NCBI RefSeq assembly: GCF_030499575.1
Contig: NZ_JASTLC010000001.1
Coordinates: forward strand, 6,782,001 to 6,846,000
Direction of reading: 5' to 3'
Source: Streptomyces sp. DG2A-72
GTDB lineage: Bacteria > Actinomycetota > Actinomycetes > Streptomycetales > Streptomycetaceae
DNA: 64,000 bases
The position numbers were made by a program, and so were the translations under genes. The notes beneath the pieces were generated by a model. The model had not been told where the DNA came from. It worked only from the letters and a program-made list of their open reading frames with translations, and searched no databases. This document shows positions 16,482-25,457 of the stretch, in pieces. The stretch's first letter is position 1, and each line of letters begins with the position of its first letter.

Positions 16482-17576
16482 ATGCCACGCCGCACTGCGA
16501 CGATGCTCGCCTCCACCCTGATGCTGATAGCGCTCCTGTGCGCCGGAGTCTTCATCACCGTGCCGTATTCGGAAATGTCGCCGGGCCCGACGGTGAACAC
16601 GCTCGGGGACCACGACGGCGAGCCGGTGCTGCGGATCTCCGGGCGGAAGACGTACGAGACGAGCGGGCATCTGAACATGACCACGGTGCGGGTCACCAGC
16701 GCCGACTACCGGATGAACCTCGTCGAGGCGGTCTACGGCTGGCTCGCGCACGACAACAAGGTCGTGCCGCACGACACGATCTACCCGGACGGCAAGACCG
16801 AGGAGGAGTCCACCCAGGAGAACGCCGAGGAGTTCAGCCAGTCCCAGGAGAGCGCCAAGGTCGCCGCCCTGAAGGCGCTGGACGTCCCGGTGAAGTCCTG
16901 GGTGATCGTCTCGACCGTCCTCAAGGACTCCCCGGCCGAGGGCCGGCTGCACGCAGGCGATGTGATCAAGGCCGTCGACGGGACGACCGTGAAGAAGCCC
17001 GAGGACGTCGCCGAACTGGTGACCAAGCACAAGCCCGGTGAGGATGTCGCCTTCACCATCGTGCCCGCCGAGGAGCAGACCGCCGCCGAGAAGGAACAGC
17101 GGGCGGCGACCAAGACCGAGAAGGTCACCATACGGACCACGAAGTCCGACGACACCGGCGAGGAGCGCGCCATCGTCGGGATCTCCGCCGGGACGGACCA
17201 CACCTTCCCGTTCACCATCGACATCAAGCTCGCCGACGTCGGCGGGCCGAGCGCCGGTCTGATGTTCGCGCTCGGCATCTACGACAAGCTCACGCCGGGC
17301 AGCCTCACCGGCGGGTCGTTCGTCGCCGGGACGGGCACCATCGACGACGCCGGCAAGGTCGGCCCGATCGGCGGCATCGAGATGAAGACGGTCGGCGCGC
17401 GCGAGAAGGGCGCCCAGTACTTCCTGACGCCCGCCGACAACTGCGCGGCTGCCGCCGCCGACAACCCCGACGGCCTCACCCTGGTCAAGGTGAAGACCAT
17501 CGACGATGCCCTCGGCGCCCTCAAGGACATCCGCAGCGGCGACACCGCCGATCTGCCGAAGTGCACGACGAAGTAG
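16482..17576 (+). CDS. Membrane-anchored PDZ domain/Lon-like (S16) protease
   Basis: 364 residues. One N-terminal signal-anchor helix (8-28), a PDZ domain around 150-200 (VLKDSPAEGRLHAGDVIKAVDG), then a Lon-type proteolytic domain. The catalytic Ser lies in GPSAGLMFAL and the Lys in PIGGIEMKTVGA, matching the S16 Ser-Lys dyad. There is no AAA+ domain. The active site should face outward. From memory, M. tuberculosis Rv3194c is the counterpart and sits next to the UPF0182 gene, as here. Likely function: proteolysis of envelope proteins. Confidence 0.9.
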   Translation: MPRRTATMLASTLMLIALLCAGVFITVPYSEMSPGPTVNTLGDHDGEPVLRISGRKTYETSGHLNMTTVRVTSADYRMNLVEAVYGWLAHDNKVVPHDTIYPDGKTEEESTQENAEEFSQSQESAKVAALKALDVPVKSWVIVSTVLKDSPAEGRLHAGDVIKAVDGTTVKKPEDVAELVTKHKPGEDVAFTIVPAEEQTAAEKEQRAATKTEKVTIRTTKSDDTGEERAIVGISAGTDHTFPFTIDIKLADVGGPSAGLMFALGIYDKLTPGSLTGGSFVAGTGTIDDAGKVGPIGGIEMKTVGAREKGAQYFLTPADNCAAAAADNPDGLTLVKVKTIDDALGALKDIRSGDTADLPKCTTK

Positions 17577-17585
17577 CCGACCGAG

Positions 17586-18131
17586 CTACTCCTCGAACGT
17601 CGCCGCCAGCGCCTGAGCCAGCCCCGGCACCAGATCGGAACCGGTGAGGACCTCCGTCGGCGTGTCCTTCTCACGCAGCCTCAGGGCCGATTCACGGTCG
17701 CCGCCGCGCAGGACCGCGACCGTCATACGGACCTCCTGGCGCTCCGGGTGGTCGGCGACCCACTGGGCGAGCTTCTTCTCGCTCATGCCCTCCGGAACGG
17801 ACGCTTCGGCGGACGGCGGCAGCATCAGGCGTTCCACGCTGAGCGCGCAGCCGACCACCGAGTCGGGCCAGGCGATGGTGCCCAGGAACTCGTCGAGCGG
17901 CTTGCCCGTTGGAATTTCGTCCTGCTCGATCGGAGTGAGACCGGAGGTGGTCTGCTGCTCGTCCCCCAGGCCGAGCCGGTCCGCGAGCGAGGGCTGTTCG
18001 GCCCGCAACCGGGCGGTGTCTACGAGGGCGAAGAGGCGCGCGGGCTGGTCCCAGCCGAGGCCGGAGACGTACTCGTCGATCTCGAGTACGGCCCGGGTCA
18101 GGGGGCTCGCTGCCATGGGAGTGTTGGACAT
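17586..18131 (-). CDS. PPA1309-family protein
   Basis: 181 residues, soluble. It has the conserved TRAVLEIDEYVSGLGWDQPARLFALVDTARL opening and GTIAWPDSVVGCALSVER core of a family restricted to actinobacteria and of unknown function. ATG 18131 is chosen; the frame extends to 18329 but crosses the divergent promoter region. It converges on the PDZ protease gene with a nine-base gap and is divergent from the UPF0182 gene. Confidence 0.8.
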   Translation of the reverse strand: MSNTPMAASPLTRAVLEIDEYVSGLGWDQPARLFALVDTARLRAEQPSLADRLGLGDEQQTTSGLTPIEQDEIPTGKPLDEFLGTIAWPDSVVGCALSVERLMLPPSAEASVPEGMSEKKLAQWVADHPERQEVRMTVAVLRGGDRESALRLREKDTPTEVLTGSDLVPGLAQALAATFEE

Positions 18132-18164
18132 GGTCACAATCCTGCCTCGTTCCCTACCGGAATC

Positions 18165-18191
18165 GGGAACCGAGTAAAGCGTGAGTAAGTT
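18165..18191 (+). promoter_or_regulatory. SigR-like promoter candidate upstream of the UPF0182 gene
   Basis: GGGAAC (18165-18170), an 18-base spacer and GTT (18189-18191) resemble the SigR promoter GGGAAT-N18-GTT with one substitution in the -35. Predicted start about 85 bases before the gene. An overlapping TAGGTG could instead be part of an HrdB promoter. Confidence 0.4.
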
Positions 18192-18283
18192 GCATAGGTG
18201 AGGGCCTACGATCACGGGGCCCTTCGGACGGCCCGCGAACACGAGGGCCCGACAGACCAACAGCGAACTTCGAGGTGCACACC

Positions 18284-21247
18284 TTGGCTTTCCAGATGCC
18301 GGACCGCGGCGGAGGCCCGACGGGGCCACGGATCAGAGTGGGCCGACCGTCCCGGCGGGTCCGGACCCTGCTCATGACGCTGGGCGTCCTTGCCGTACTC
18401 GGCATGGCGTTCACCATGTTCGCGGGTTTCTGGACCGACTGGCTCTGGTATCGGTCGGTGAACTACTCGTCCGTGTTCACGACCACGCTGTGGACCAAGA
18501 TCGGGCTGTTCTTCGTCTTCGGTCTGCTGATGGCACTCGCGGTCGGCTTCAACATCTGGCTGGCCCACCGGCTGCGCCCGCCGCTGAGCGCCATGTCGAT
18601 GGAGCAGCAGAACCTCGACCGCTACCGCATGGGCATCGCGCCGTACAAGAAGTGGCTGCTGCTCGGCATCACTTCTCTGATCGGCCTGATCGCGGGCGCT
18701 TCGGCGTCAGGGCAGTGGCGGACCTGGCTGATGTGGGTCAACGGCGTGCCCTTCAACCAGAAGGACCCGCAGTTCCACCTCGACGTCGCCTTCTACGCCT
18801 TCGACCTGCCGTGGTACCGCTTCCTGCTCGGCTTCGGCTTCGCCACCGCGATCCTCTCCCTGATCGCCGCCGCGCTCACGCACTACCTGTACGGCGGGCT
18901 GCGCATCACCAGCCCGGGTGCGCGCGCCACGGCCGCGGCCACCAGCCATCTGTCGGTGCTCATCGGCACGTTCGTCGCCCTGAAGGCGGTCGCGTACTGG
19001 CTCGACCGGTACGGACTCGCGGTCAAGTCCAGTGACTTCAAGGCGACCGACAACTGGACCGGCCTGAGGTACGTCGACGCGAACGCCTATCTGCCCGCCA
19101 AGACGATCCTGTTCTGCATCGCCGTCATCTGCGCGCTGCTGTTCTTCGCCACCCTGTGGCGGCGCACCTGGCAGCTTCCGCTGATCGGCTTCGGCCTGAT
19201 GGTGCTGTCGGCGATCCTCATCGGCGGTCTGTACCCGGCGATCGTCCAGAAGTTCCAGGTCCAGCCCAACGAGCAGGCCAAGGAAGCGCCGTACGTCAAC
19301 AAGAACCTCGAGGCGACGCGCCAGGCGTACGGCATCGACGACGCCAAGGTCACCGACTACAGCGGTGTGAGCAAGACCGAGGACAAGACCACGCTGCGGG
19401 ACGACGTCGACGCCACGGCGAGCATCCGCATCATGGACCCGAACATCGTCTCGCCCACGTTCCAGCAGCTCCAACAGATCAGGAACTACTACGCGTTCCC
19501 GACCAACCTGGACGTCGACCGCTACAGCGAGAACGGCAAGGACCAGGACACGGTCATCGGTCTGCGTGAGCTGAACCTCAACGGCATTCCGAAGAACAAC
19601 TGGATCAACGACCACTTCCGCTACACCCACGGGTACGGCGTGGTCGCGGCCAAGGGCACCCAGGTCGACTCCGAGGGCCGCCCGGTGTTCACGGAGTCCG
19701 ACCTGCCCTCCAAGGGAGAGCTGGGGACGTATCAGCAGCGGATCTACTACGGCGAGAAGACCAGCGAGTACTCGATCGTCGGCGGTCCGCAGAAGGAGAT
19801 CGACTACTCCGACGACAGCGGCGAGAAGACGTACAGCTACGAGGCCAAGAGCGGCGTCAACCTCGCCAACCCGGTCAACCGGGCCGCGTACGCGGTGGCG
19901 TTCAGCGAGCCGCAGATCCTCTACTCCGGTGCGATCGGCGAGGGTTCGCGGATCCTCTACAACCGCACGCCCAAGGAGCGCGTCGAGGCGGTGGCCCCCT
20001 GGCTGACCATCGACGGCGACGCCTATCCGGCGGTCGTGAAGGGCAAGATCCAGTGGATCGTCGACGCGTACACGACGACGAACGGCTATCCGTACGCGTC
20101 CCGTACGACGCTCGGTTCCTCGACGGCCGACTCGCTGACCGCGACCAACAACTCGCGCGCGGTGGTGGCCCAGCAGAACCAGGTCAACTACATCCGCAAC
20201 TCGGTGAAGGCGACCGTCGACGCGTACACCGGCGAGGTCAAGCTCTACCAGTGGGACACCGAGGACCCGGTCCTGAAGACCTGGATGAAGGCCTTCCCGG
20301 GCACGGTGGAGCCCAAGAGCGACATCTCCACGGACCTGATGGCCCATCTCCGGTATCCGCAGGACCTGTTCAAGGTCCAGCGCGAGCTGCTGACCCGCTA
20401 CCACGTCGAGGACGCGGACACGTTCCTCAGCGGCAGCGAGGTGTGGCAGGTGCCGGACGACCCGACCAACAAGTCGGGCAACGCGGTGCCGCCGTACTAC
20501 CAGAGCCTGAAGATGCCCGACCAGCAGGCGCAGGCGTTCTCGCTGACGACGACGTTCACGCCCAATGGGCGGGACAACCTCAGCGCGTTCATGTCGGTCG
20601 ACGCCGAGGCGGGCACCAGTGACTACGGCAAGATCAGAGTCCTGAAACTGCCGACGAGCACGACCGTCAACGGACCCAAACAGGTCCAGAGCCAGTTCAA
20701 CTCCGAACAGGACATCGCGGAGCAGATCAGGCTACTGAAGGGCGGCGACTCCGAAGTCGAGTACGGCAACCTGCTGACGGTGCCACTGGACGGAGGACTG
20801 CTGTACGTCGAACCCGTCTACGTCCGTGGTGGCGGACTGAAGTACCCGCTGCTGCGCAAGGTGTTGGTGACTTACGGCGGCAACACCGCCTTCGAGAACA
20901 CCCTCGACGCGGCCCTCAACAAGGTCTTCGGGGCCGAAGGCGCGCCGACCGAGCCACCGGACGAGGGCGGGGATACGCCGCCGCCCCCGACGTCCACCAA
21001 CCCGACGGTCCAAGAGGCGCTGAACGACGCCCAGGAGGCCTTCGACGCCGGCCAGGAAGCCCTGAAGAAGGGTGACTGGGAGGCGTACGGGCGGGCGCAG
21101 GACGACCTCCAAGAGGCGCTCCAGCGGGCCGAGGACGCGCAGGCGAAGGCCGGCAACACCGGTGGCGGGAACGGCGGCTCCAGTCCCAGTCCCAGGGCCA
21201 CTCCGAGCGGCAGTCCCAGTCCCAGCAGGAGCCCGGACAGTAGTTGA
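18284..21247 (+). CDS. UPF0182 family large membrane protein
   Basis: About 987 residues. The N-terminal third has roughly seven membrane helices (from residue 25 to about 320), followed by a large, presumably extracytoplasmic domain rich in Tyr, Asp and Asn. A C-terminal region (about 900-987) has a helical/coiled segment ([19 protein letters not shown]) and a Ser/Pro tail. UPF0182 proteins are widespread in actinobacteria and cyanobacteria, function unknown. I favour TTG 18284 with GAGGTG six bases upstream; GTG 18275 and ATG 18293 are in frame. Adjacent to the PDZ/Lon-like protease as in mycobacteria. Confidence 0.88.
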   Translation: MAFQMPDRGGGPTGPRIRVGRPSRRVRTLLMTLGVLAVLGMAFTMFAGFWTDWLWYRSVNYSSVFTTTLWTKIGLFFVFGLLMALAVGFNIWLAHRLRPPLSAMSMEQQNLDRYRMGIAPYKKWLLLGITSLIGLIAGASASGQWRTWLMWVNGVPFNQKDPQFHLDVAFYAFDLPWYRFLLGFGFATAILSLIAAALTHYLYGGLRITSPGARATAAATSHLSVLIGTFVALKAVAYWLDRYGLAVKSSDFKATDNWTGLRYVDANAYLPAKTILFCIAVICALLFFATLWRRTWQLPLIGFGLMVLSAILIGGLYPAIVQKFQVQPNEQAKEAPYVNKNLEATRQAYGIDDAKVTDYSGVSKTEDKTTLRDDVDATASIRIMDPNIVSPTFQQLQQIRNYYAFPTNLDVDRYSENGKDQDTVIGLRELNLNGIPKNNWINDHFRYTHGYGVVAAKGTQVDSEGRPVFTESDLPSKGELGTYQQRIYYGEKTSEYSIVGGPQKEIDYSDDSGEKTYSYEAKSGVNLANPVNRAAYAVAFSEPQILYSGAIGEGSRILYNRTPKERVEAVAPWLTIDGDAYPAVVKGKIQWIVDAYTTTNGYPYASRTTLGSSTADSLTATNNSRAVVAQQNQVNYIRNSVKATVDAYTGEVKLYQWDTEDPVLKTWMKAFPGTVEPKSDISTDLMAHLRYPQDLFKVQRELLTRYHVEDADTFLSGSEVWQVPDDPTNKSGNAVPPYYQSLKMPDQQAQAFSLTTTFTPNGRDNLSAFMSVDAEAGTSDYGKIRVLKLPTSTTVNGPKQVQSQFNSEQDIAEQIRLLKGGDSEVEYGNLLTVPLDGGLLYVEPVYVRGGGLKYPLLRKVLVTYGGNTAFENTLDAALNKVFGAEGAPTEPPDEGGDTPPPPTSTNPTVQEALNDAQEAFDAGQEALKKGDWEAYGRAQDDLQEALQRAEDAQAKAGNTGGGNGGSSPSPRATPSGSPSPSRSPDSS

Positions 21248-21272
21248 TCGAGACCGTCCCGCGCCGTGATAC
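21244..21272 (+). promoter_or_regulatory. Promoter of initiator tRNA copy 1
   Basis: TTGATC (21244-21249), a 17-base spacer and TGATAC (21267-21272), about 17 bases before the tRNA. The -35 element begins inside the stop region of the UPF0182 gene. Confidence 0.55.
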
Positions 21273-21288
21273 GGTTGCCGAACAACGG

Positions 21289-21362
21289 CGCGGGGTGGAG
21301 CAGCTCGGTAGCTCGCTGGGCTCATAACCCAGAGGTCGCAGGTTCAAATCCTGTCCCCGCTA
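21289..21362 (+). tRNA. Initiator tRNA-fMet(CAT), copy 1
   Basis: 74 bases. Anticodon CAT in the loop CTCATAA, closed by the GGG/CCC anticodon-stem pairs of initiator tRNAs. The D-arm (AGCAGCTCGGTAGCT) and T-arm (CAGGTTCAAATCCTG) are normal. The acceptor stem GCGGGG/CCCCGC leaves position 1 (C) unpaired with position 72, another initiator feature. The 3' CCA is not encoded. Sequence is identical to the copy at 23702-23775. Confidence 0.97.
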
Positions 21363-21370
21363 CTGATCGC

Positions 21371-21404
21371 GAAGGCCCGGATCCTGAAAAGGATCCGGGC
21401 CTTC
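21371..21404 (+). terminator. Terminator after initiator tRNA copy 1
   Basis: Perfect 14-bp stem (21371-21384 with 21391-21404), loop TGAAAA, nine bases after the tRNA. Confidence 0.85.
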
Positions 21405-21570
21405 GGTGTGTGTGCGAACGCATGTGCCGACCTGCGGGATGGCCGTGCCGCCGTGGGGAGTTGAGCGATGTGTGTTTGACTTGTCGTTCTGTGGGCATGT
21501 CGACAAAACGCTGAAGTGACCTCAATGGCTGCGGTATACCAGGTGTACCCAGGTTGCAGGTGGTGCGACG

Positions 21571-23484
21571 ATGGACGTTATGGGGGACAAGGCAACTCTG
21601 TTGGAGACAGGGCGGTTTGGGGAGCCTGCCGACGTTTCGCAGTCGACGGGCGATATGTCCGTGCCTGAAATCCCGTCGCCTACGGCCCCATTTGTGACCG
21701 ATTTCGAGCGTCGCGTGAACGACTTCGTCCAGTCCGCGGACCGGGACGAAACCGGTGATGCCGCCGAGGAGGCCCGGCAGCGGCTCGCCGCCGAAGCCGG
21801 TGATGTCGAGGCGATGAGTGTCCTCGGGGCCCTGCTGCTGCGCCGCGGTGACCTCGACGGAGCCGAACCCCATCTGCGCGGCGCCACCGCGGCCGGTGAC
21901 CGGGCCGCGGCCAACAACCTGGGTGTCCTTCTGCACCAGCGTGGGTACGCCGACGAGGCCGCCGGCTGGTGGCGTATCGCCGCCGTCGCCGGGTCCGCCG
22001 CCGCCGCGCATGCGCTGGGCCGTCACCACCGGGAGCGCGGCGACGAGCCCGCCGCCGAGTACTGGCTGCGTCAGTCCGCCGAGCAGGGGCACGCCCTCGG
22101 CGCGTACGCGCTCGCCGATCTGCTGGAGCACCGGGGCGACGACGGGGCAGGCGCGTGGATGAGGGCCGCGGCGGAGCGGGGGCACCGGGAGGCGGCGTAC
22201 CGGCTGGCGCGGGCGATCGACCGCAAGGCCGCGCAGGAGGGCGAGACCGGGACCGCCGACGGTGCCGGTGCTTCGCTCGTGGGCGAGGCCGAGCAGTGGT
22301 ACCGGCAGGCCGCCGCGCGCGGGCACCGGCGGGCCGCGCTGCACCTCGGGGCGATCCTGGAGAAGCGTGGGCTGTTGAAGGAGGCCGGGCGCTGGTACCT
22401 GACGTCCGCCAAGGACGGAGAGGCGCGGGCCGCCTGCGCGCTCGGGTTCCTGCTGCGGGACGCGGGCGACTCCGAGAGCGCCGCCGTATGGTGGCTGCGG
22501 GCCGCCCAGGACGGCGACGGCAACGCGGCGAACGCGCTGGGTGCGCTGCATGCCGAGCGCGGGGAGACCCAGACCGCCGAGCGGTGGTACCGGGCCGCGA
22601 TGGACGCCGGTGACGTCAACGGCGCGTACAACCTCGGGCTGCTCTGCGCCGAGCAGGGGCGGATCGCGCAGGCCGAGCAGTGGTACCGGCGTGCTGCGTA
22701 CGCCGGGCACCGGGAGGCGGCGAACGCGCTGGCCATCCTGCTGCTCCAGGGCGGCGACACGGCCGGTGCCGAGCCGTGGTTCTCCAAGGCCGCGGAGGCC
22801 GGGAGCGTGGATGCCGCGTTCAACCTCGGGATCCTGTACGCCGGGCGGGGTGAGGACGAGGTCGCGCTGCGGTGCTACGAGCGCGCCGCCGCCGCCGGGC
22901 ATACGGAGGCGGCGCTTCAGGTCGGGATCGCGCGGCTGCGTGAGGGCGATGAGCGGGCGGCCGAGCGGCATCTGCGGTGTGCGGCCGGGGGCGGGAGTAC
23001 CGAGGCCGCGTATCGGCTGGCGACCGTGCTGGACGCGCGGCGGCCGCCTGAGCCCGCGCATGAGCTCGGGGAGCCGGTGCGGGAGCGGAGCGAGTGCGAA
23101 GAGTGGTACGAGCGGGCGGCGTCGCAAGGGCATCGGCGGGCGCAGGTGCGGGTCGGGATGCTCGCCGCCGCGCGGGGCGACGTCGTGGAGGCGGCTCGGT
23201 GGTATCGGGAGGCCGCGGAGGCCGGGTCCCGGAACGGGGCGTTCAATCTTGGGCTGCTGTTGGCTCGGGAGGGGAGTGAGCCCGAGGCTGCCGTGTGGTG
23301 GACGCGGGCCGCTGACGCGGGGCATGGGCGGGCGGCGTTGCGGCTTGCCCTGGTCTACGCGCGTCGTGGGGAGCTGGCTGAGGGGCAGCGATGGGCTGAT
23401 CGGGCCGTGACGCTGGGGCCGGCGGAGGTTGCGGAGCGGGCGGAGCGGTTGCGGGACGCTCTGCGGGAGGAGCTGTCAGCTTGA
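21571..23484 (+). CDS. TPR/Sel1-like repeat protein
   Basis: 637 residues made of about 14 helical repeats of roughly 36 residues. Typical units read AEQWYRRAAYAGHREAANALAILLLQ, the Sel1/TPR pattern with Gly-His/Asn and Ala-Leu positions conserved. The first 60 residues are polar and not repetitive. No signal peptide or membrane helix, so a cytoplasmic protein-interaction scaffold is likely. ATG 21571 and ATG 21580 are both possible starts. It is bracketed by two identical initiator tRNA genes. G-rich bias in codon choice is stronger in the 3' half. Confidence 0.88.
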   Translation: MDVMGDKATLLETGRFGEPADVSQSTGDMSVPEIPSPTAPFVTDFERRVNDFVQSADRDETGDAAEEARQRLAAEAGDVEAMSVLGALLLRRGDLDGAEPHLRGATAAGDRAAANNLGVLLHQRGYADEAAGWWRIAAVAGSAAAAHALGRHHRERGDEPAAEYWLRQSAEQGHALGAYALADLLEHRGDDGAGAWMRAAAERGHREAAYRLARAIDRKAAQEGETGTADGAGASLVGEAEQWYRQAAARGHRRAALHLGAILEKRGLLKEAGRWYLTSAKDGEARAACALGFLLRDAGDSESAAVWWLRAAQDGDGNAANALGALHAERGETQTAERWYRAAMDAGDVNGAYNLGLLCAEQGRIAQAEQWYRRAAYAGHREAANALAILLLQGGDTAGAEPWFSKAAEAGSVDAAFNLGILYAGRGEDEVALRCYERAAAAGHTEAALQVGIARLREGDERAAERHLRCAAGGGSTEAAYRLATVLDARRPPEPAHELGEPVRERSECEEWYERAASQGHRRAQVRVGMLAAARGDVVEAARWYREAAEAGSRNGAFNLGLLLAREGSEPEAAVWWTRAADAGHGRAALRLALVYARRGELAEGQRWADRAVTLGPAEVAERAERLRDALREELSA

Positions 23485-23536
23485 CGTGCGGTTGGTTTGA
23501 CGGTGCCGTCGGCTGGTGCTGGTGTCGCGGTGTTTC

Positions 23537-23645
23537 GCCCCCGCCGCCCTTACCCGTCCCATCCCTGGGGGGCTGCGCCCCCCAGACCCCCGCTTCGGCC
23601 TGAACGGCCTCGTCCTCAAACGCCGGACGGGCTGGATTTCGCGGC
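23537..23645. repeat. Streptomyces dispersed intergenic element with hairpin
   Basis: Contains a hairpin (TGGGGGGCTGCGCCCCCCA, 23566-23584) followed by a stretch (ACCCCCGCTTCGGCC ... AAACGCCGGACGGGCTGG) that I recognise as recurring downstream of many Streptomyces genes. It lies after the TPR gene and could act as its terminator. Confidence 0.55.
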
Positions 23646-23659
23646 CCTCGATAAGCGAT

Positions 23660-23689
23660 TTGCCTCTGTCCGCGTCCTTGACGTAATGT
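23660..23689 (+). promoter_or_regulatory. Promoter of initiator tRNA copy 2
   Basis: TTGCCT (23660-23665), an 18-base spacer and TAATGT (23684-23689), 12 bases before the tRNA. Unrelated in sequence to the promoter of copy 1. Confidence 0.55.
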
Positions 23690-23701
23690 TCCATTCATCG
23701 A

Positions 23702-23775
23702 CGCGGGGTGGAGCAGCTCGGTAGCTCGCTGGGCTCATAACCCAGAGGTCGCAGGTTCAAATCCTGTCCCCGCTA
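23702..23775 (+). tRNA. Initiator tRNA-fMet(CAT), copy 2
   Basis: Identical over all 74 bases to the copy at 21289-21362, with the same initiator features (GGG/CCC anticodon stem, unpaired position 1, CAT anticodon). CCA is not encoded. Confidence 0.97.
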
Positions 23776-23785
23776 CTGAAGGCCC

Positions 23786-23817
23786 AGGGCCCGGATCCTC
23801 TAGAGGATCCGGGCCCT
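23786..23817 (+). terminator. Terminator after initiator tRNA copy 2
   Basis: Long near-continuous palindrome (14-bp arms 23786-23799 and 23804-23817). Its GGATCCGGGCC core is shared with the terminator of tRNA copy 1, suggesting the tRNA and terminator were duplicated together. Confidence 0.85.
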
Positions 23818-23949
23818 AGGTGTGTGTCAGGGGCGGTGGCCCACTGCCTCCTCGTAGAGGGTTCGTTCACCGTCTGTGATTCCGGTAGGGGGCCGCCCTC
23901 CGCCACGCCCTGGGCGGCTACGCGGACTGGAGGCGGTCCGTCGTGCCCG

Positions 23950-24240
23950 CGCGGATCTCCCAGTCCATGCGGAGGGACGGGGTCGACTGAAGGATCTCCT
24001 TGTCGGCCTTCAGGAGATTCGCCCAAGTATGTGACGACCCACTTGATGTCGAAGCCGCCCCGCTGCCCTTGGCCAGCAACGGCAGCGCGTCCGGCGTGGG
24101 CAGCACCTTCAGGGTGACGTCCAGGCCCCCCGCTTGAACTCGCCCTTGTCGAGGGCTACTTGCAGCGGCGCCACATACTCCGCGCTCAGCGTCCCCGTCG
24201 CGATAGGACCGATGAGCGGTAGGGAGCGATCGTCGTCATG
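23950..24240 (-). pseudogene. Remnant of an ABC-transporter substrate-binding protein gene
   Basis: Reading the minus strand with frame changes gives GTLSAEYVAPLQVALDKGEF, then DVTLKVLPTPDALPLLAKG, then FDIKWVVTYLGESPEG, and ADKEILQSTPSLRMDWEIR. These pieces look like nitrate/sulfonate/taurine-type substrate-binding proteins, but they lie in three frames with gaps. No intact start or signal peptide exists. It lies immediately downstream of the decayed ATPase remnant, so the two were once one transporter operon. Confidence 0.6.
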
Positions 24241-24765
24241 CCGGCACCGCCTCCTTGCGCAGCAGGTCCCACAACTCGGTCTTCAGGGTCGTGAATTCGA
24301 GGGTGGAGCGGATGTCGCCGGTGCGCGGGCGTGGGAACGGAGGGTGGCGTTCGGCGATGAGCCGGCCCGGGCGGGCCGATATCACCAGGACGCGGTCGCC
24401 GAGGACGATCGCCGCCTCCAGGCCCACCAGTTGGATTAGCCAACAGTAGTGACGATGTGGCAGAACGTGACGCGCATACCCGGCGCCCTGGCGACTTCCG
24501 TCGTTCGGCACCAGGGGCGAAGGCGATTGTCAATCAGAGACGCTGTGGGTGATGAAGAGAACGGTCACCTTCTGGAGGAGCTCCAACCCTCACCCGTGCT
24601 CGGGCGGAGCAGGTCCGCGGCGATACGCAGCAGCGTGGACTTGCCGCAGCCTGAGGGGTCGACGAGGCAGACGAACTCGCCGGGGGTGACGGCCAGATCG
24701 ACGGGGCCGAGGGCGTGCACGGCTCCCGGACCCCGGCCGAAGGTTCGGGTCGGACAGGTGGGCAC
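24237..24765 (-). pseudogene. Remnant of an ABC-transporter ATPase gene (SsuB/TauB type)
   Basis: The first 200 bases encode [16 protein letters not shown] and [20 protein letters not shown], a Walker A in which the first Gly has become Asp. The signature motif and Walker B are missing. The H-loop [12 protein letters not shown] then appears in another frame near 24550-24580. After a further insertion the C-terminal part EAAIVLGDRVLVISARPGR follows. A deletion, an insertion and frame changes make this a clear pseudogene of an anion or sulfonate importer. Confidence 0.75.
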
Positions 24766-24852
24766 CGCCGATGATATGACGACCCGTCAGGTACGGGAAG
24801 GTCGTACGCAGGAGAAGGTTGTACGTGGCAGAAGGTTGTACGCAGCAGATAA

Positions 24853-24877
24853 CCCCGGCACTGGATCAGTGCCGGGG
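24853..24877 (-). terminator. Terminator of the Fur-family regulator gene
   Basis: Perfect 11-bp stem (24853-24863 with 24867-24877) and a 3-base loop, seventeen bases beyond the regulator's stop. Confidence 0.75.
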
Positions 24878-24893
24878 CTTGCAGCGGTATGTG

Positions 24894-25310
24894 TTACGCC
24901 GTGGCGCAGTTCGGGCACACCCCGCGGTAGGTCACCTCGACGTCCGAGACCGTGAAGCCGAAGCGCTCCGTGTCGGGGAGGTCGGCCAGCGGGTTGCCGG
25001 TGGGGTGGACGTCCCGGATGGCGCCGCACCGGGCGCAGACCAGGTGGTGGTGCGGCTGGTGGGCGTTCGGGTCGTACCGCTTGGCGCGCTTGTCGGTGGC
25101 GACCTCGAGCACCTCGCCGAGGGTCACCAGCTCGCCCAGCGTGTTGTAGACGGTCGCCCGGGAGATCTCGGGCAGCTTGGCCACAGCCCGCGCGTGGACC
25201 TCGTCGGCCGTCAGATGGACGTGTTCGCCGTCGAGGACCTCGGCCACGACGCGCCGCTGCGCGGTCATCCGCCATCCGCGTCCGCGCAGCCGTTCCAGAA
25301 GGTTGCTCAT
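24894..25310 (-). CDS. Fur-family peroxide-type regulator (CatR-like)
   Basis: 138 residues. N-terminal winged helix (WRMTAQRRVVAEVL, SRATVYNTLGELVTLGEV), then the dimer domain with HHHLVCARCG and, at the C-terminus, VCPNCA; the two CxxC pairs are the structural zinc site. Divergent from a catalase gene with a palindromic operator between them, the classic arrangement of the PerR/CatR/FurA branch. It most likely represses the catalase until peroxide oxidises the metal site. ATG 25310 has no good ribosome site; GTG 25316 is possible. Confidence 0.88.
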   Translation of the reverse strand: MSNLLERLRGRGWRMTAQRRVVAEVLDGEHVHLTADEVHARAVAKLPEISRATVYNTLGELVTLGEVLEVATDKRAKRYDPNAHQPHHHLVCARCGAIRDVHPTGNPLADLPDTERFGFTVSDVEVTYRGVCPNCATA

Positions 25311-25369
25311 GCGCACCAGCTTAACAGCCAGGGACCAGAATCCGAATGGGTGTGAGTTTGGAAGCCTGC

Positions 25370-25397
25370 TTGATTTAGATTAAGTCTAATGTAGGAT
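25370..25397 (+). promoter_or_regulatory. Catalase promoter with Fur/PerR-type operator
   Basis: TTGATT (25370-25375), 16-base spacer and TAGGAT (25392-25397) form the promoter. TTAGATTAAGTCTAA (25375-25389), a 7-1-7 inverted repeat with one mismatch, fills the spacer. It resembles PerR/CatR boxes, so bound regulator would block RNA polymerase. Confidence 0.75.
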
Positions 25398-25457
25398 TGA
25401 TTCAGAAGCAGCCGAGGAGAGAAGTAGCTCGGGGCAGAACTGACGCAGGAGGCGCAC

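Noticed and set aside
18707..20404. 565-codon minus-strand frame
   Set aside because: Antisense of the UPF0182 gene; Arg/Val/Leu-rich composition typical of a shadow frame.
21780..23480. Periodic repeats considered as a tandem DNA array or CRISPR
   Set aside because: The period is about 108 bases and matches 36-residue Sel1/TPR units in a coding frame; no identical spacered repeats.
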